Source of the DNA: Tateyamaria omphalii
Lineage (GTDB): Bacteria > Pseudomonadota > Alphaproteobacteria > Rhodobacterales > Rhodobacteraceae
Reading direction: 5' to 3'
DNA length: 64,000 nt
NCBI RefSeq assembly: GCF_001969365.1
Contig: NZ_CP019312.1
Location: 124,001-188,000 of the forward strand
Shown here piece after piece: positions 8,399 to 17,741 of this stretch. Position 1 is the stretch's first letter. Every line of letters starts with the position of its first letter. The position numbers and the translations under genes were made by a program. Below the pieces are notes generated by a model. It ran no database searches and was not told the DNA's origin. It saw only the letters and a list, made by a program, of their open reading frames with translations.

Positions 8399-9634
8399 TC
8401 ATTTCATCTCCTTACGGGCGTTGTAGACGTTCCAGACCAGGATCGGCGTCACCAAGAGCATGATGACGATGGCCGAAGCCGACCCGACGCCCCAATCGTT
8501 GGCGCGGAACATCTTGTCGAACATGTAATTGGCCAGCACCTGCGTTTCCCACTGGCCGTTGGTCATCGCAAACACGATGTCAAAAACCTTGAGCACGACG
8601 ATTGTGATCGTGGTCCAGACCACGACGATGGTGCCCATGATCTGAGGCACCTTGATCTTGAAGAAGATCTGGAACGGGTTGGCGCCATCGATGATCGCCG
8701 CCTCCACCGTTTCTTCGGGAATGCCGCGCAGGGCCGCCGACAGGATCACCATGGCAAAGCCGGTCTGGATCCAGATCAGGACGACCATCAGCAGGAAGCT
8801 GTTCCAGAAGGGGATGGTCAGCCAAGTCTGCGGCTCGCCGTAGGGGTAGTCAAAGGTGAACACACCCACCAGCGACGTCAGCGACAGATAGACGAGGTAG
8901 AGCGCCGCGGCCCCCACAAACAGGCGCAGCGGGACATAGCCCTTGCCGCCGCCGCGTTCCTTGCTCTCGGCAATGGGGCGCACGAAAATCCAGCCGACAT
9001 AGGCGACAATCGCGGCAAAGGCCAAAAGCATGAGCGCGGGCAGGGCCTGCAGGAACAGGAACGATCCGATGCCGCCCTCGAATTGCAGCCAGACGGAATT
9101 CAGGATGCCGATCTGGTTTTGGTCGGCGGGCCGCGCCTCATACACCAGTTTGAAGATCACGCCAGCGCCGACGAACGAAATGGCCATCGGCATGAAGATC
9201 AGGGATTTCGCCACCGACCCCCATTTGATGCGGTCCGTCAATTGCGCGGCCAAGAGGCCGAAGGCGGTGGAGGCAGCGGGCACGACGATCAGCCACAGCA
9301 GGTTGTTGCGCAGCGCTTCCCAGAATTTGGGCTCGGCCATCATTTGGTTGTAGTTGGCAAGGCCGACAAAGGCGCCACCGGCGTCACGGTCCGTGAGGGA
9401 CAGGCGCAGCGTTTCGAAGACAGGATAGGCAAGGTACAGCCCCAGTGCGAAAATCGCCGGGAACAGGAACAGCCAGGGGCGTACCATATTGGCGCGGTTG
9501 ATGTTCTGTCCGGCTTGCGGCCCCTTGGCAGGGAAAATCACCTTGTCGAGGATCTGGTTCGATCCCCAGAAGTACAGAACGCATCCGCCTACACCGAGCG
9601 CAATGGTTATCAATCCCAAGAATGCAGGGTTCAT
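8399..9634 (-). CDS. aglF: Alpha-glucoside ABC permease AglF
   Basis: MalF-type permease of 411 residues, partner of AglG. About eight hydrophobic segments are visible. The EAA motif is EAAIIDGANPFQIFFKIKVPQIMG near residues 315-340. The N-terminal MNPAFLGLITIALGVGGCVLYFWGS is the extra helix of this subfamily. A strong ribosome site (GGGAGGAAG) precedes the ATG. The 121-bp gap back to aglE holds two stem-loops. It is part of the complete aglEFGAK operon. Confidence 0.93.
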   Translation of the reverse strand: MNPAFLGLITIALGVGGCVLYFWGSNQILDKVIFPAKGPQAGQNINRANMVRPWLFLFPAIFALGLYLAYPVFETLRLSLTDRDAGGAFVGLANYNQMMAEPKFWEALRNNLLWLIVVPAASTAFGLLAAQLTDRIKWGSVAKSLIFMPMAISFVGAGVIFKLVYEARPADQNQIGILNSVWLQFEGGIGSFLFLQALPALMLLAFAAIVAYVGWIFVRPIAESKERGGGKGYVPLRLFVGAAALYLVYLSLTSLVGVFTFDYPYGEPQTWLTIPFWNSFLLMVVLIWIQTGFAMVILSAALRGIPEETVEAAIIDGANPFQIFFKIKVPQIMGTIVVVWTTITIVVLKVFDIVFAMTNGQWETQVLANYMFDKMFRANDWGVGSASAIVIMLLVTPILVWNVYNARKEMK

Positions 9635-9684
9635 CTGGCTTCCTCCCTATGGCGCGGCCCGGCTTTTGTGCAGGGTCCGGCGCG

Positions 9685-9733
9685 ACCGGCATATGGCCGG
9701 CGGTGTGATCAGCCCGCGCGAGGCGGGCTGATC
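9685..9733 (-). promoter_or_regulatory. Stem-loops between aglE and aglF
   Basis: A perfect 11-bp stem, GATCAGCCCGC and its complement at 9707-9733 with a 5-base loop, follows aglE by 22 bp. A smaller CCGGC-ATATG-GCCGG hairpin is next to it at 9686-9700. There is no U tract, so this is more likely a 3'-end stabiliser or partial terminator that raises aglE message over aglF than a full stop. Confidence 0.7.
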
Positions 9734-9755
9734 TGACTTGCAAGATGTTGGGGGC

Positions 9756-11114
9756 TTACTTCAGCGCGTCCCAGCTGGACTGGATTTCGCTGGCCACCGT
9801 GGCGGCGTCCTTGCCACCAGCGTAGTCCACCATCCCGGTCCAGAACGTACCGGCGCCAACACCACCGGGCATCAAATCCGACCCGTCAAAGCGGAAGGTC
9901 GTTGCACCCAACAGAACTTCACCCAGCGCGCGCAGCGTGTCGTCCTTGTAGGCGTCCAGATTCACACCGTTGTGGGGCGTAAGGAAACCGGTCTGTGCCA
10001 TCATGATCTCGTGGCTGATCGGCTCCTGGAAGAACTCCATCAGGGCGTTTGCGCCATCAGACGGGTTGGTGATCGCCATCAGCGTACCGCCACCCAGAAC
10101 CGGGTCGCCCAGATCTTTTTCGGCATAGGAGGGGAAGTAGAAGAAGTTGGTGTCGACACCGAATTCCACGTCCTCCGGGAAGAAGGCGGGCACGAACGAC
10201 GCCTGGCGGTGCATGTAGCACTGCGGCGGCGAGGTGAAGAGACCCTTGGGGCTGTCGCGGAAGTCGGTCGATGCGACGGCGCCGGACCCACCGGCGACCT
10301 TGGCATCGTCACGGGCGAACCAGCCAAACTCTTCGATCGCGGCCACGACGCGTTCGTCATCAAACGGGATCTCGTTGCTGGTCCACTGGTCGTAGACGTC
10401 GGGTTCAACCGTGCGCAGCATCATGTCCTCGACCCAGTCGGTCGCGGGCCAGCCGGTGGCTGCACCTGATCCCAGACCGATGCACCAGGGCGTTTCGCCA
10501 TCGGCGACGATCTGTTCGGTCAGTGCCTTCAGGTCTTCCATCGTTTCGGGGATGTCGTATTCGGCATCCTCGAAGTTCTCGGGGTTGTACCAGACCAGCG
10601 ACTTGACGTTCACGTTGTAGAAAAAGCCGAACACCTGGTCGTTGCCATCGGCATCGGCGTAGGTGCCCAGATCAACCCAGGACTGACCGGCGGCATAGTT
10701 GTCGCGGACCCAGTCGCCCATGCCTTCGGGCAGGGGATGCAGCTGGCCCTTGCCGGCCATCACGGCGGCGAGACCCGGTTGCGGGAACACGGCAATGTTC
10801 GGGGCTGAACCGGCCTCGGCATCAATCACGATCTGCTGTTCGAAGCTGTCCGACCCGGTATAGACGACGTCGGCGCCCGTTGCTTCTTCGAAATAGGCCA
10901 GTGCGTTGTTCAGATAGCCATCCTCGGGCGTCAGCCAGGGGCCGAACACTGTGATGGTTTGACCGCTCAGGTCAGGGGCCCCTTCGGCCCATGCATTGTA
11001 GCTGTCCCAGCTGAAAGGACCTTCGCCCGGTGCAAAGGTCAGGTGGCCGTCGGCATGTGCCGATGCAGCCGTGATAGCCAACGCCGCGGCGCTGGCCAGA
11101 AGTTTGTTTGTCAT
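9756..11114 (-). CDS. aglE: Alpha-glucoside-binding protein AglE
   Basis: Periplasmic binding protein of 452 residues for the Agl importer. The ATG at 11114 follows GGGAGGACG and begins a clean signal peptide (MTNKLLASAAALAITAASAHADG). The mature sequence shows the SBP_bac_1 pattern, including LSGQTITVFGPWLTPEDGYLNNALAYFEEATG and ATGWPATDWVEDMMLR typical of AglE. It is the first gene of the operon and faces aglR across two LacI-type operators. Expect induction by alpha-glucosides. Confidence 0.93.
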   Translation of the reverse strand: MTNKLLASAAALAITAASAHADGHLTFAPGEGPFSWDSYNAWAEGAPDLSGQTITVFGPWLTPEDGYLNNALAYFEEATGADVVYTGSDSFEQQIVIDAEAGSAPNIAVFPQPGLAAVMAGKGQLHPLPEGMGDWVRDNYAAGQSWVDLGTYADADGNDQVFGFFYNVNVKSLVWYNPENFEDAEYDIPETMEDLKALTEQIVADGETPWCIGLGSGAATGWPATDWVEDMMLRTVEPDVYDQWTSNEIPFDDERVVAAIEEFGWFARDDAKVAGGSGAVASTDFRDSPKGLFTSPPQCYMHRQASFVPAFFPEDVEFGVDTNFFYFPSYAEKDLGDPVLGGGTLMAITNPSDGANALMEFFQEPISHEIMMAQTGFLTPHNGVNLDAYKDDTLRALGEVLLGATTFRFDGSDLMPGGVGAGTFWTGMVDYAGGKDAATVASEIQSSWDALK

Positions 11115-11185
11115 TCTTGTCGTCCTCCCATTCGTGTCCAAGTCCGACCCGGCTTTTGTCCGGATCATGCGCGCTGTCAAAGTAG

Positions 11186-11348
11186 TCAAAGCGCTTTGGA
11201 ATGGCGCGACCGTCGCTGAATTTTCTCATTCTGTCAAACGGTCTCGGCGCGCCACTGCAAAATAGTTTAACACGTTTGACGAGAGCCTTCAGATGTTTTG
11301 ACGTTAGCGCAACCAGCCGCTAGCGTGCAGCTTTGAAAGCGCTTTGGA
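11186..11348. promoter_or_regulatory. Two LacI-family operators between aglE and aglR
   Basis: The palindrome AAAGCGCTTT occurs at 11188-11197 and again at 11336-11345, each within a longer shared context ending AAAGCGCTTTGGAA. Centre-to-centre spacing is 148 bp. One copy is about 75 bp upstream of the aglE start and the other directly precedes the GTG of aglR, so AglR should repress both sides and could loop the DNA. A degenerate site (TTTAACACGTTTGA) lies between at about 11265-11278. Confidence 0.88.
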
Positions 11349-11360
11349 ACGGATCGCCCT

Positions 11361-12398
11361 GTGAATCTTAAGGAACTGTCATCTCTGCTCGGGCTCAGCC
11401 AGACGACGGTGAGCCGCGCGCTCAACGGCTACCCAGAGGTATCGGAAAAGACCCGAGCCCGCGTGATAAAGGCAGCCGAGGCCCATGCCTACAGCCCCAA
11501 TACGCGGGCGCAGGGTCTCGCCACCGGACACTCCAGGTGTATCGGCCACGTCATTTCGGTCAGCGATTCGGCGGAAATGGTGAACCCCATCTTCGGCGAC
11601 TTCATGGCGGGTGCGGGCGAGACATATGCCGCGCACGGCTATGACATGATGGTCACGCGCGTCGGAGCGGAAGACGAGGCGGACACGTACCTCAATCTCA
11701 ACGCACGCGGCGCTGTGGACGGCATCGTGGTCCACGCCCCCCGCCGCAACGATCCGCGCATGGCGCTCTTGGACAAGATCGGGCTGCCTTATGTCGTCCA
11801 TGGCCGATCCACTGGTGTCACGACGCCCTATTCCTGGCTCGACGTGAACAACACCCGCGCCTTTTCCGAGGCGACCTCGTATCTTGTCAGCCTCGGACAC
11901 ACGCGCATCGCCCTGATCAACGGGCAGGAAAGCATGGACTTTGCCCTGCGGCGGCGTTCGGGTTACGAATCCTCGCTGCGCTTTGCGGGTCTTCATATTG
12001 ATCCTGCACTGATGAGCACGGGCGAGATGACCGAAGCCTATGGCCACAGCCAGGCGAACGAGATGCTGGCCCTCGACATGCCGCCTACGGCCTTCCTTGT
12101 CGCGTCGATCATCTGTGCCGCGGGTATCCGCCGCGCGCTGGATGAAAAGGGCCTACGCCCGGGCAGGGACGTGTCCATCGTCACCTTCGACGACTGTCTG
12201 AGCTATTTCGGCAATGGCGGCGACACGCCCGTCTTCACCGCCTGGCAATCTTCTGTCCGCACGGCTGGCGCGACGCTCGCCCAAATGCTTATTGACCGCA
12301 TCCGCGACCCGCACGCCCCCCACGAAACCGAATTGTGGGAGGCCGCCTTTGTCGAAGGCACCTCTACCGGCCCCGCGCCGGGCAAATCCAAGGACTGA
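11361..12398 (+). CDS. aglR: LacI-family repressor AglR
   Basis: Repressor of 345 residues for the agl operon. It starts with GTG at 11361. The HTH and hinge are textbook: MNLKELSSLLGLSQTTVSRALNGYPEVSEKTRARVIKAAEAH then YSPNTRAQGLATG. A periplasmic-binding-protein-like sugar-sensing core follows, with DGIVVHAPRRNDPR and ISIVTFDD-type segments. The ribosome site is weak, as is common for autoregulated repressors, and an operator sits right in front of the start. It is divergent from aglEFGAK and 2 bp from the beta-glucosidase, likely one transcript. Confidence 0.92.
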   Translation: MNLKELSSLLGLSQTTVSRALNGYPEVSEKTRARVIKAAEAHAYSPNTRAQGLATGHSRCIGHVISVSDSAEMVNPIFGDFMAGAGETYAAHGYDMMVTRVGAEDEADTYLNLNARGAVDGIVVHAPRRNDPRMALLDKIGLPYVVHGRSTGVTTPYSWLDVNNTRAFSEATSYLVSLGHTRIALINGQESMDFALRRRSGYESSLRFAGLHIDPALMSTGEMTEAYGHSQANEMLALDMPPTAFLVASIICAAGIRRALDEKGLRPGRDVSIVTFDDCLSYFGNGGDTPVFTAWQSSVRTAGATLAQMLIDRIRDPHAPHETELWEAAFVEGTSTGPAPGKSKD

Positions 12399-12400
12399 CC

Positions 12401-13720
12401 ATGTTCACGCACAAACGCTCCGACTTTCCCGAGGGGTTTCTCTTCGGGGCCGCAACCTCTGCCTACCAGATCGAAGGACACGCATACGGTGGCGCAGGGC
12501 GCGCGATGTGGGACGACTTCGCCGCCACGCCCGGCAACGTGGTCCGGGCCGAAGATGGCGCGCGCGCCTGCGACCATTATCATCGGTATGAAAGCGACCT
12601 TGACCTGCTGCGTGACGGCGGTTTCGACGCCTACCGTTTCTCCACAAGCTGGGCGAGGGTCATGCCGGACGGTCGCAAGGTGAACGGCGAAGGGCTCGAA
12701 TTCTACGACCGGCTTGTCGATGCCATGCTGGAACGCAACCTCAAACCCTGTGCCACGCTTTACCATTGGGAACTGCCCTCGGCGCTCGCCGACCTTGGCG
12801 GCTGGCGCAACCGCGATATCGCGCACTGGTTCGGCGACTTCACCGAGGCCGTGATGGCCCGCATTGGCGATCGCACCTATTCGGTCGCCACGATCAACGA
12901 ATTCTGGTGCGTGTCGTGGCTGTCCCACTTCGCCGGCCACCATGCGCCCGGCCTGCGCGACATCCGCGCCACGGCCCGCGCCATGCACCACGTGCTGCTG
13001 GCGCACGGTACGTCCATCGAACGGATGCGCGGCATGGGGGTCGGCAACCTCGGCGCCGTCTTCAACATGGAATGGGCCGCGCCCGCCGATGACAGCCCGC
13101 AAGCGGCAGAGGCGGCCGCCCTTTACGACGACTACTACAACCACTTCTTCGTCTCGGGCGCGTTCAAGGGGACGTATCCCGACCGCCTTGTCGCAGCGCT
13201 TGGGCCCCACTTCCCCGACCGCTGGCAAGAAGATATGGCCACCATCAAGGTCCCGCTAGACTGGGCCGGGATCAACTACTACACCCGTTCGATCCTCGCG
13301 CCGAACGACGGCCCATGGCCCCACCATCACAGCGTCGAGGGGCCGCTGGAAAAAACGCAAATGGGGTGGGAGGTCTACCCGCAAGGTCTGCACGATTTCC
13401 TTGTGCGGACAGCAGCGGAATATACCGGCGATCTGCCGCTTTATGTCACAGAAAACGGAATGGCCAATGCCGATACGCTCACGAAGGGCGCCGTGCAGGA
13501 CGACGCGCGTATCGCCTATTTCCAAAGCCATCTACAAGCGGTGCGCGACGCCATCGCGAAGGGCGTGCCGGTCCAGGGCTACATGGCCTGGTCACTCATG
13601 GACAATTTTGAATGGGCGCTTGGCTACGAAAAACGCTTCGGCATGGTCCACGTCGATTTCGAAACGCTGGACCGCACGCCCAAAGCATCATGGCATGCGT
13701 TCAAGGAAATCCTGACCTAG
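12401..13720 (+). CDS. Beta-glucosidase, GH1 family
   Basis: Cytoplasmic glycosidase of 439 residues that cleaves beta-glucosides, possibly taken up by the neighbouring importer. The start ATG at 12401 lies 2 bp after aglR. Motifs seen: FPEGFLFGAATSAYQIEG, the acid/base Glu167 in TINEFW, and nucleophile Glu351 in YVTENGMA. Oddly, the proline of the usual NEP motif is phenylalanine here. The C-terminal DNFEWALGYEKRFGMVHVDF is the normal glucose +/-1 site. Length is normal for GH1. The TAG stop shares CTAG with the convergent SDR gene. It is probably controlled with aglR. Confidence 0.92.
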   Translation: MFTHKRSDFPEGFLFGAATSAYQIEGHAYGGAGRAMWDDFAATPGNVVRAEDGARACDHYHRYESDLDLLRDGGFDAYRFSTSWARVMPDGRKVNGEGLEFYDRLVDAMLERNLKPCATLYHWELPSALADLGGWRNRDIAHWFGDFTEAVMARIGDRTYSVATINEFWCVSWLSHFAGHHAPGLRDIRATARAMHHVLLAHGTSIERMRGMGVGNLGAVFNMEWAAPADDSPQAAEAAALYDDYYNHFFVSGAFKGTYPDRLVAALGPHFPDRWQEDMATIKVPLDWAGINYYTRSILAPNDGPWPHHHSVEGPLEKTQMGWEVYPQGLHDFLVRTAAEYTGDLPLYVTENGMANADTLTKGAVQDDARIAYFQSHLQAVRDAIAKGVPVQGYMAWSLMDNFEWALGYEKRFGMVHVDFETLDRTPKASWHAFKEILT

Positions 13721-14574
13721 CTCAGAAACGTGTCCACCACGTGCTGCTGCAATTTCTTCCCGTCCGGGTCCAAGTCAGTCTTCAGCGCGCAAAACGCCTC
13801 GCCCCATTTTGATGTGCGCGTCCGAAGGGGCGGGCCATCGGAGGCCATGCACTCCATCACGATGGCGGCCACCTCATCCGCAGTCTGGTAGATGTCGCCA
13901 CCAGCGGCCCGTTCCTGCGCGCCGCTCACGTATTTCTGCAGGATCGGCAGATATTCGTCATCCAGCATCCCGCCGGTCTCTTCCACGTGATTCATCACGT
14001 TGGCGGCAAAGTCCGACGCGATGCCACCTGGCTCCACAACCGTGAAGTTGATCCCGAAATGGGGTGAGATATAGGATGACATCGCCTCCATGTACCCCTC
14101 GACGGCAAACTTGGCGGCACAGTAAATCTCGTTGAACAGCTGGCCGACCAGTCGGCCAGCAGACGAGATTGTGATGACATGCCCGGCCCGCCGCTCGCGG
14201 AATTGGGCGATCAGCGCCTTGGTGCAGCGCACAACGCCCATGAAATTCACGTCCATGACCCAGTTGATGTCGTCTTCGCTCGCCTGTTCGGTCGAACGGA
14301 CAAACCCGGCACCTGCATTATTGATCAAAACATCGACCTGCCCTTCGGCCCGTATCACCTCATCCACACAAGCTGCGACCGAGGCGCTGTCCTGCACGTC
14401 GAGCTGCGAGACGTTCACAGTGACCCGGGCCGCCTTCGCTGCGTCATCCGGTGCCCCGCGTTTGGACAGATTGCGCATGGTGGCGTAGACGCGGTGCCCG
14501 GCCTGCGCCGCGTGCACCGCCAATGAAATCCCAAGGCCCGAGGAACACCCGGTGATCAGAACGACTTTCGACAT
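13717..14574 (-). CDS. Short-chain dehydrogenase/reductase
   Basis: NAD(P)-dependent SDR of 285 residues. It has the cofactor loop TGCSSGLG (residues 8-15), the NNAG motif (LINNAGAG), catalytic Ser in ISSAG and Tyr-Lys in YCAAK. It belongs to the classical SDR group that often acts on sugars or steroids. It is last in the leftward unit GntR, Gfo/Idh/MocA oxidoreductase, SDR, which suggests sugar or polyol oxidation steps under GntR control. The substrate is not known. Its stop shares CTAG with the GH1 gene. Confidence 0.85.
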   Translation of the reverse strand: MSKVVLITGCSSGLGISLAVHAAQAGHRVYATMRNLSKRGAPDDAAKAARVTVNVSQLDVQDSASVAACVDEVIRAEGQVDVLINNAGAGFVRSTEQASEDDINWVMDVNFMGVVRCTKALIAQFRERRAGHVITISSAGRLVGQLFNEIYCAAKFAVEGYMEAMSSYISPHFGINFTVVEPGGIASDFAANVMNHVEETGGMLDDEYLPILQKYVSGAQERAAGGDIYQTADEVAAIVMECMASDGPPLRTRTSKWGEAFCALKTDLDPDGKKLQQHVVDTFLS

Positions 14575-14661
14575 GGGCGCATCTCCTCGATTTCGGGCTC
14601 ATCGCTGCCATGCGGTGCGGCGCGCCCGACAGTCAAACCGGCGCCTATGGCAAGGGCTGTC

Positions 14662-15762
14662 CTACATCCACTGCCGGGGATCGACAGCCTGCCCTGTGCG
14701 CGCGCTTTCCTGCGCGGCCATGCCCATTGCCACGGCGGCCCAGCCATCGGCCAGCGTAACCTCCGGCGTGCCCTGACCCCGGACGACCGCGGCAAAGCGT
14801 TGATGCTGGTAAAAGGTCGACCCGTTGTGATCGCCCGCCTCAAGCAACGTCGGATCAACCGGGATATCATGTGTCATCGGTCCCTGCGGATGGCGCGGCG
14901 ATGTCACCAGCTTGGCGACCGGGGCAGCGCCCAGATGGTCTGGCCAGAAACGGCCCGGACCGGGGACAAACGCCTCGATCTTGCCCGCGGGGCCGACGGC
15001 AGACAGTTCTTCCTGATAGGCGGAGCCTTCGGCGAACATGCACAATTCGAGCATCGCGCGCGTGCCGTTGTCGAAATCGACGATGGCATATCCGCTGTCG
15101 ATGATGTCTGGCACCGCGCCGTCGTAATCTTCGTCCAGATGGTTCACAGCCTGCGCGGCCGAGGCCATGACGCGCAGCGGCTCCGCCCCCATCGCCAGCC
15201 GCATCAGGTCAAAGAAGTGGCAGCATTTTTCGACGAAAGTCCCGCCGGTGTAGCGGTTGAAGCGGTTCCAATCGCCGACCTTCTCCAGAAACGGAAAGCG
15301 GTGCTCGCGCACGGAGAGTTGCTTGATCCCACCGGTTGCGTCGGCAGCCTTTTCAAGAAACTGCGCGATCACCGGCATGTACCGATACTCCATCGCCACC
15401 CAGATCGGCGCGGGATAACTGTCGCGGAACGCCGCCAGCTTTGCGGCATCCCCAGGGTCCGTGAACAGTGGCTTTTCGACCAGCAGGGGCAGGGCGCGTG
15501 TGGCGGCGATCTCCTCCATCTGAGCAATATGGCAGTGGTTCGGGCTGACGATCAGCAGGCAGTCCAGCTCTTTCACGGCCAGCAACGCCTGCACGGATCC
15601 CACGCGCGTTGCCGCAGGCGCAATCGCCGACGCCCGCGCCGCCATCCCGTCATCCGGTTCATAGAACGCGGCCACGCTTGTCTCGGGCAGCAGCGCGATA
15701 TTGCGCATGTGTTCCTGCCCCATCATGCCGCATCCGATGATGCCGTAGCGTACCTGTTCCAA
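14662..15762 (-). CDS. Gfo/Idh/MocA-family oxidoreductase
   Basis: NAD(P)-dependent sugar or polyol dehydrogenase of 366 residues. The start is taken as TTG at 15762, because AAGGA lies 7 bases upstream and the protein then opens LEQVRYGIIGCGMMGQEHMRN with the Rossmann motif GIIGCGMMG at the correct distance. Longer readings run back through the GntR gene. The family's EKP motif (LLVEKPLF) holds the catalytic lysine, and the C-terminal half contains RFNRYTGGTFVEKCCHFFDLMR. It lies 11 bp after the GntR gene. The substrate is unknown; context points to a carbohydrate or its oxidation product. Confidence 0.85.
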   Translation of the reverse strand: MEQVRYGIIGCGMMGQEHMRNIALLPETSVAAFYEPDDGMAARASAIAPAATRVGSVQALLAVKELDCLLIVSPNHCHIAQMEEIAATRALPLLVEKPLFTDPGDAAKLAAFRDSYPAPIWVAMEYRYMPVIAQFLEKAADATGGIKQLSVREHRFPFLEKVGDWNRFNRYTGGTFVEKCCHFFDLMRLAMGAEPLRVMASAAQAVNHLDEDYDGAVPDIIDSGYAIVDFDNGTRAMLELCMFAEGSAYQEELSAVGPAGKIEAFVPGPGRFWPDHLGAAPVAKLVTSPRHPQGPMTHDIPVDPTLLEAGDHNGSTFYQHQRFAAVVRGQGTPEVTLADGWAAVAMGMAAQESARTGQAVDPRQWM

Positions 15763-15773
15763 GCGTCGTTCCT

Positions 15774-16484
15774 TCACTTCATTCGTTGCACATAAACGGC
15801 CCGCGCGGGGTCGTACCATGTGCGGGAAAATTCAATGGGTGCCGCTGCGTCCGCCCAGCTCAATCGCTCGATATACCCCACCGTATCTCCGGGGCGCGGA
15901 GCGTAGGCGTCAGGTGCCCAGTCCGGCACGGGACCAAGCGACACCCGGTCCTCGGCCAGCCGAATCCACAGACCCAGTTCCTTGCGATAGGTGGCGTAAA
16001 GGGATTCGGACATCGTCGCTTCGGACACGAGGCCCGCGTCCGCATCGAGCCAAATTTCCTCCACAGCCATGATTGTGTCATTCAGCGACCGCAACCGCCG
16101 GATGCGTGTGGCCTGCCGCGCGGTTCCGAAGGCGGGCAGATCGACGGGCTTGTCCATGAGGTCCATCGACAGCACCCGCGCCCGTGGTAACCCGCCGCCC
16201 TCCAGCAGCTCCAGCCGGAACATCGCATAGACGGTGCCCGTGTCGCCGCCCGCCCGGATGTAGTTGCCCGACCCCTGAACGCTCTCGACCAGCCCCTTGT
16301 CGCCCATGTCGCGCAGGGCCTTGCGCAGTGTGCCGACGCTCACGCCCAACTCGGCTGCCATGTCCCTCTCGGGCGGCAGCCGTTCGCCGTCGATCAAGCG
16401 GCCCGCCACAATGTCGCGGGTCAGAAGCTCGGCAATCTGCACATAGATCGGCAGCGCATGCGGGGTTTGGCGGGGGCTGGTCAC
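15774..16484 (-). CDS. GntR-family regulator (HutC/UTRA type)
   Basis: Ligand-responsive repressor of 236 residues that starts with GTG. An N-terminal winged helix (DGERLPPERDMAAELGVSVGTLRKALRDMGDKGLVESVQGSGNYI, residues about 32-77) precedes a UTRA effector domain. It is divergent from the monooxygenase/TRAP operon and heads its own leftward unit with the Gfo/Idh/MocA and SDR genes. It most likely represses both sides through the inverted repeat in the 100-bp spacer and releases on binding the substrate or a product. Confidence 0.88.
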   Translation of the reverse strand: MTSPRQTPHALPIYVQIAELLTRDIVAGRLIDGERLPPERDMAAELGVSVGTLRKALRDMGDKGLVESVQGSGNYIRAGGDTGTVYAMFRLELLEGGGLPRARVLSMDLMDKPVDLPAFGTARQATRIRRLRSLNDTIMAVEEIWLDADAGLVSEATMSESLYATYRKELGLWIRLAEDRVSLGPVPDWAPDAYAPRPGDTVGYIERLSWADAAAPIEFSRTWYDPARAVYVQRMK

Positions 16485-16522
16485 GTGATGTTTGTGCGGG
16501 CAGGATGTTAAAATTGATACAC

Positions 16523-16540
16523 CATTGATCTACATCAATG
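16523..16540. promoter_or_regulatory. Inverted repeat, probable GntR operator
   Basis: CATTGAT-CTAC-ATCAATG is a perfect 7-bp inverted repeat with a 4-base spacer, midway between the GntR start (16484) and the monooxygenase start (16587). A further ATTGATAC half-site is just to its left. Size and position fit a GntR dimer site that covers both divergent promoters. Confidence 0.7.
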
Positions 16541-16586
16541 ACAGTGTTACGCAAGTGTCAAGTTGACCCAAGCGGAAAGTGCGCCG

Positions 16587-17741
16587 ATGACTATCGTCCC
16601 CATCACATCCCCAGACCTAGACGCGGCAGAAGTGTCCTGGTTTTCGGCGCTGTGCTCGGACGACTACCAGTTCCTTGGCGTACCCGACGGCGGCTTGCGG
16701 TCAAGCTGGGCACATTGTTCTGATATCGTTAAGGAGGCCGAGGTGCAGGGCTTCCGCAACATCCTCTGCCCATCGTCGTATCAAGTGGGGCAGGATACGC
16801 TGTCCTTCGTCGCGGGCTGCGCGCCGATCACCTCCAAGATCAACCTTTTGGCCGCCGTGCGCTGTGGCGAGATGCAGCCGGTCATGCTGGCGCGCACCAT
16901 CGCCACGCTCGATCACATGCTCGAAGGTCGCCTGACGGTGAATATCATCTCGTCGGACTTCCCCGGCGAAAAGGCCGATAGCGACTACCGGTATCAACGC
17001 TCGCGCGAAGTGGTCGAAATCCTGAAACAGGCGTGGACCCGGGATGAGATCAATTACGAGGGCGAGGTTTACAATTTCCAGGGCCTTACCACTGACCCCG
17101 TGCGCCCCTACCAGTCTGGCGGCCCGCTCCTCTATTTCGGGGGGTATAGCCCTTCCGCGCTCGAACTCTGCGGCCAGCATTGCGATGTCTACCTGATGTG
17201 GCCGGAGCCCAAGGACAACATCGCGCAGCGCATGCGCGACGTGAACGCAGTGGCCGAGAAATACGACCGCACGCTCGACTACGGTCTGCGGGTCCACATG
17301 ATCGTGCGCGACACCGAAGCTGAAGCGCGCGAATATGCAGATTACATCGTGTCCAAGTTGGATGATGAGTATGGCCAGCTGATCCGCGACCGGGCACTCG
17401 ACAGCACATCGCTGGGCGTTGCTCATCAGGCGAAGGCGCGCGAGCTTGCGGACAAGTTCGGCTATGTCGAACCGGGGCTTTGGACCGGCGTAGGTCGTGC
17501 GCGGTCAGGCTGCGGCGCGGCGCTGGTGGGCTCCACCGATCAGGTCATGTCCAAGATCGAAGACTACCAGAAAATGGGCATTCGCGCCTTCATCTTCTCG
17601 GGCTACCCGCATCTGGAAGAGGCAAAACATTTCGGCGCCCGCGTCATGCCGCACTTGAAAACCTGTTCTTTGCCCCATGCTTATGGCCGGGTGCCCGCAC
17701 AGGCGCCAGCAACACCACTCGCCGCAGGAGAGCGCCGCTAA
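16587..17741 (+). CDS. SsuD-like FMNH2-dependent monooxygenase (possible SmoC-type desulfonating enzyme)
   Basis: Two-component flavin monooxygenase of 384 residues in the bacterial luciferase-like (LLM) family. It aligns along its length with alkanesulfonate monooxygenase SsuD: ATLDHMLEGRLTVNII, PLLYFGGYSPSALELC, DVYLMWPEP, LWTGVGRARSGCGAALVG and SGYPHLEEA. Such enzymes use FMNH2 and O2 to split C-S bonds, giving an aldehyde and sulfite. A TTG at 16563 would add eight residues; the ATG is preferred. The next genes encode an aldo/keto reductase and a flavin reductase, the same set as SmoB and SmoA of the oxidative sulfoquinovose pathway. A sulfonate substrate is likely but the exact one is not shown. 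Confidence 0.82.
   Translation: MTIVPITSPDLDAAEVSWFSALCSDDYQFLGVPDGGLRSSWAHCSDIVKEAEVQGFRNILCPSSYQVGQDTLSFVAGCAPITSKINLLAAVRCGEMQPVMLARTIATLDHMLEGRLTVNIISSDFPGEKADSDYRYQRSREVVEILKQAWTRDEINYEGEVYNFQGLTTDPVRPYQSGGPLLYFGGYSPSALELCGQHCDVYLMWPEPKDNIAQRMRDVNAVAEKYDRTLDYGLRVHMIVRDTEAEAREYADYIVSKLDDEYGQLIRDRALDSTSLGVAHQAKARELADKFGYVEPGLWTGVGRARSGCGAALVGSTDQVMSKIEDYQKMGIRAFIFSGYPHLEEAKHFGARVMPHLKTCSLPHAYGRVPAQAPATPLAAGERR

Noticed and set aside
8087..9736. 549-codon plus-strand ORF
   Set aside because: Antisense to aglF and aglG, rich in His, Asp and Gly as expected for a shadow in GC-rich DNA.
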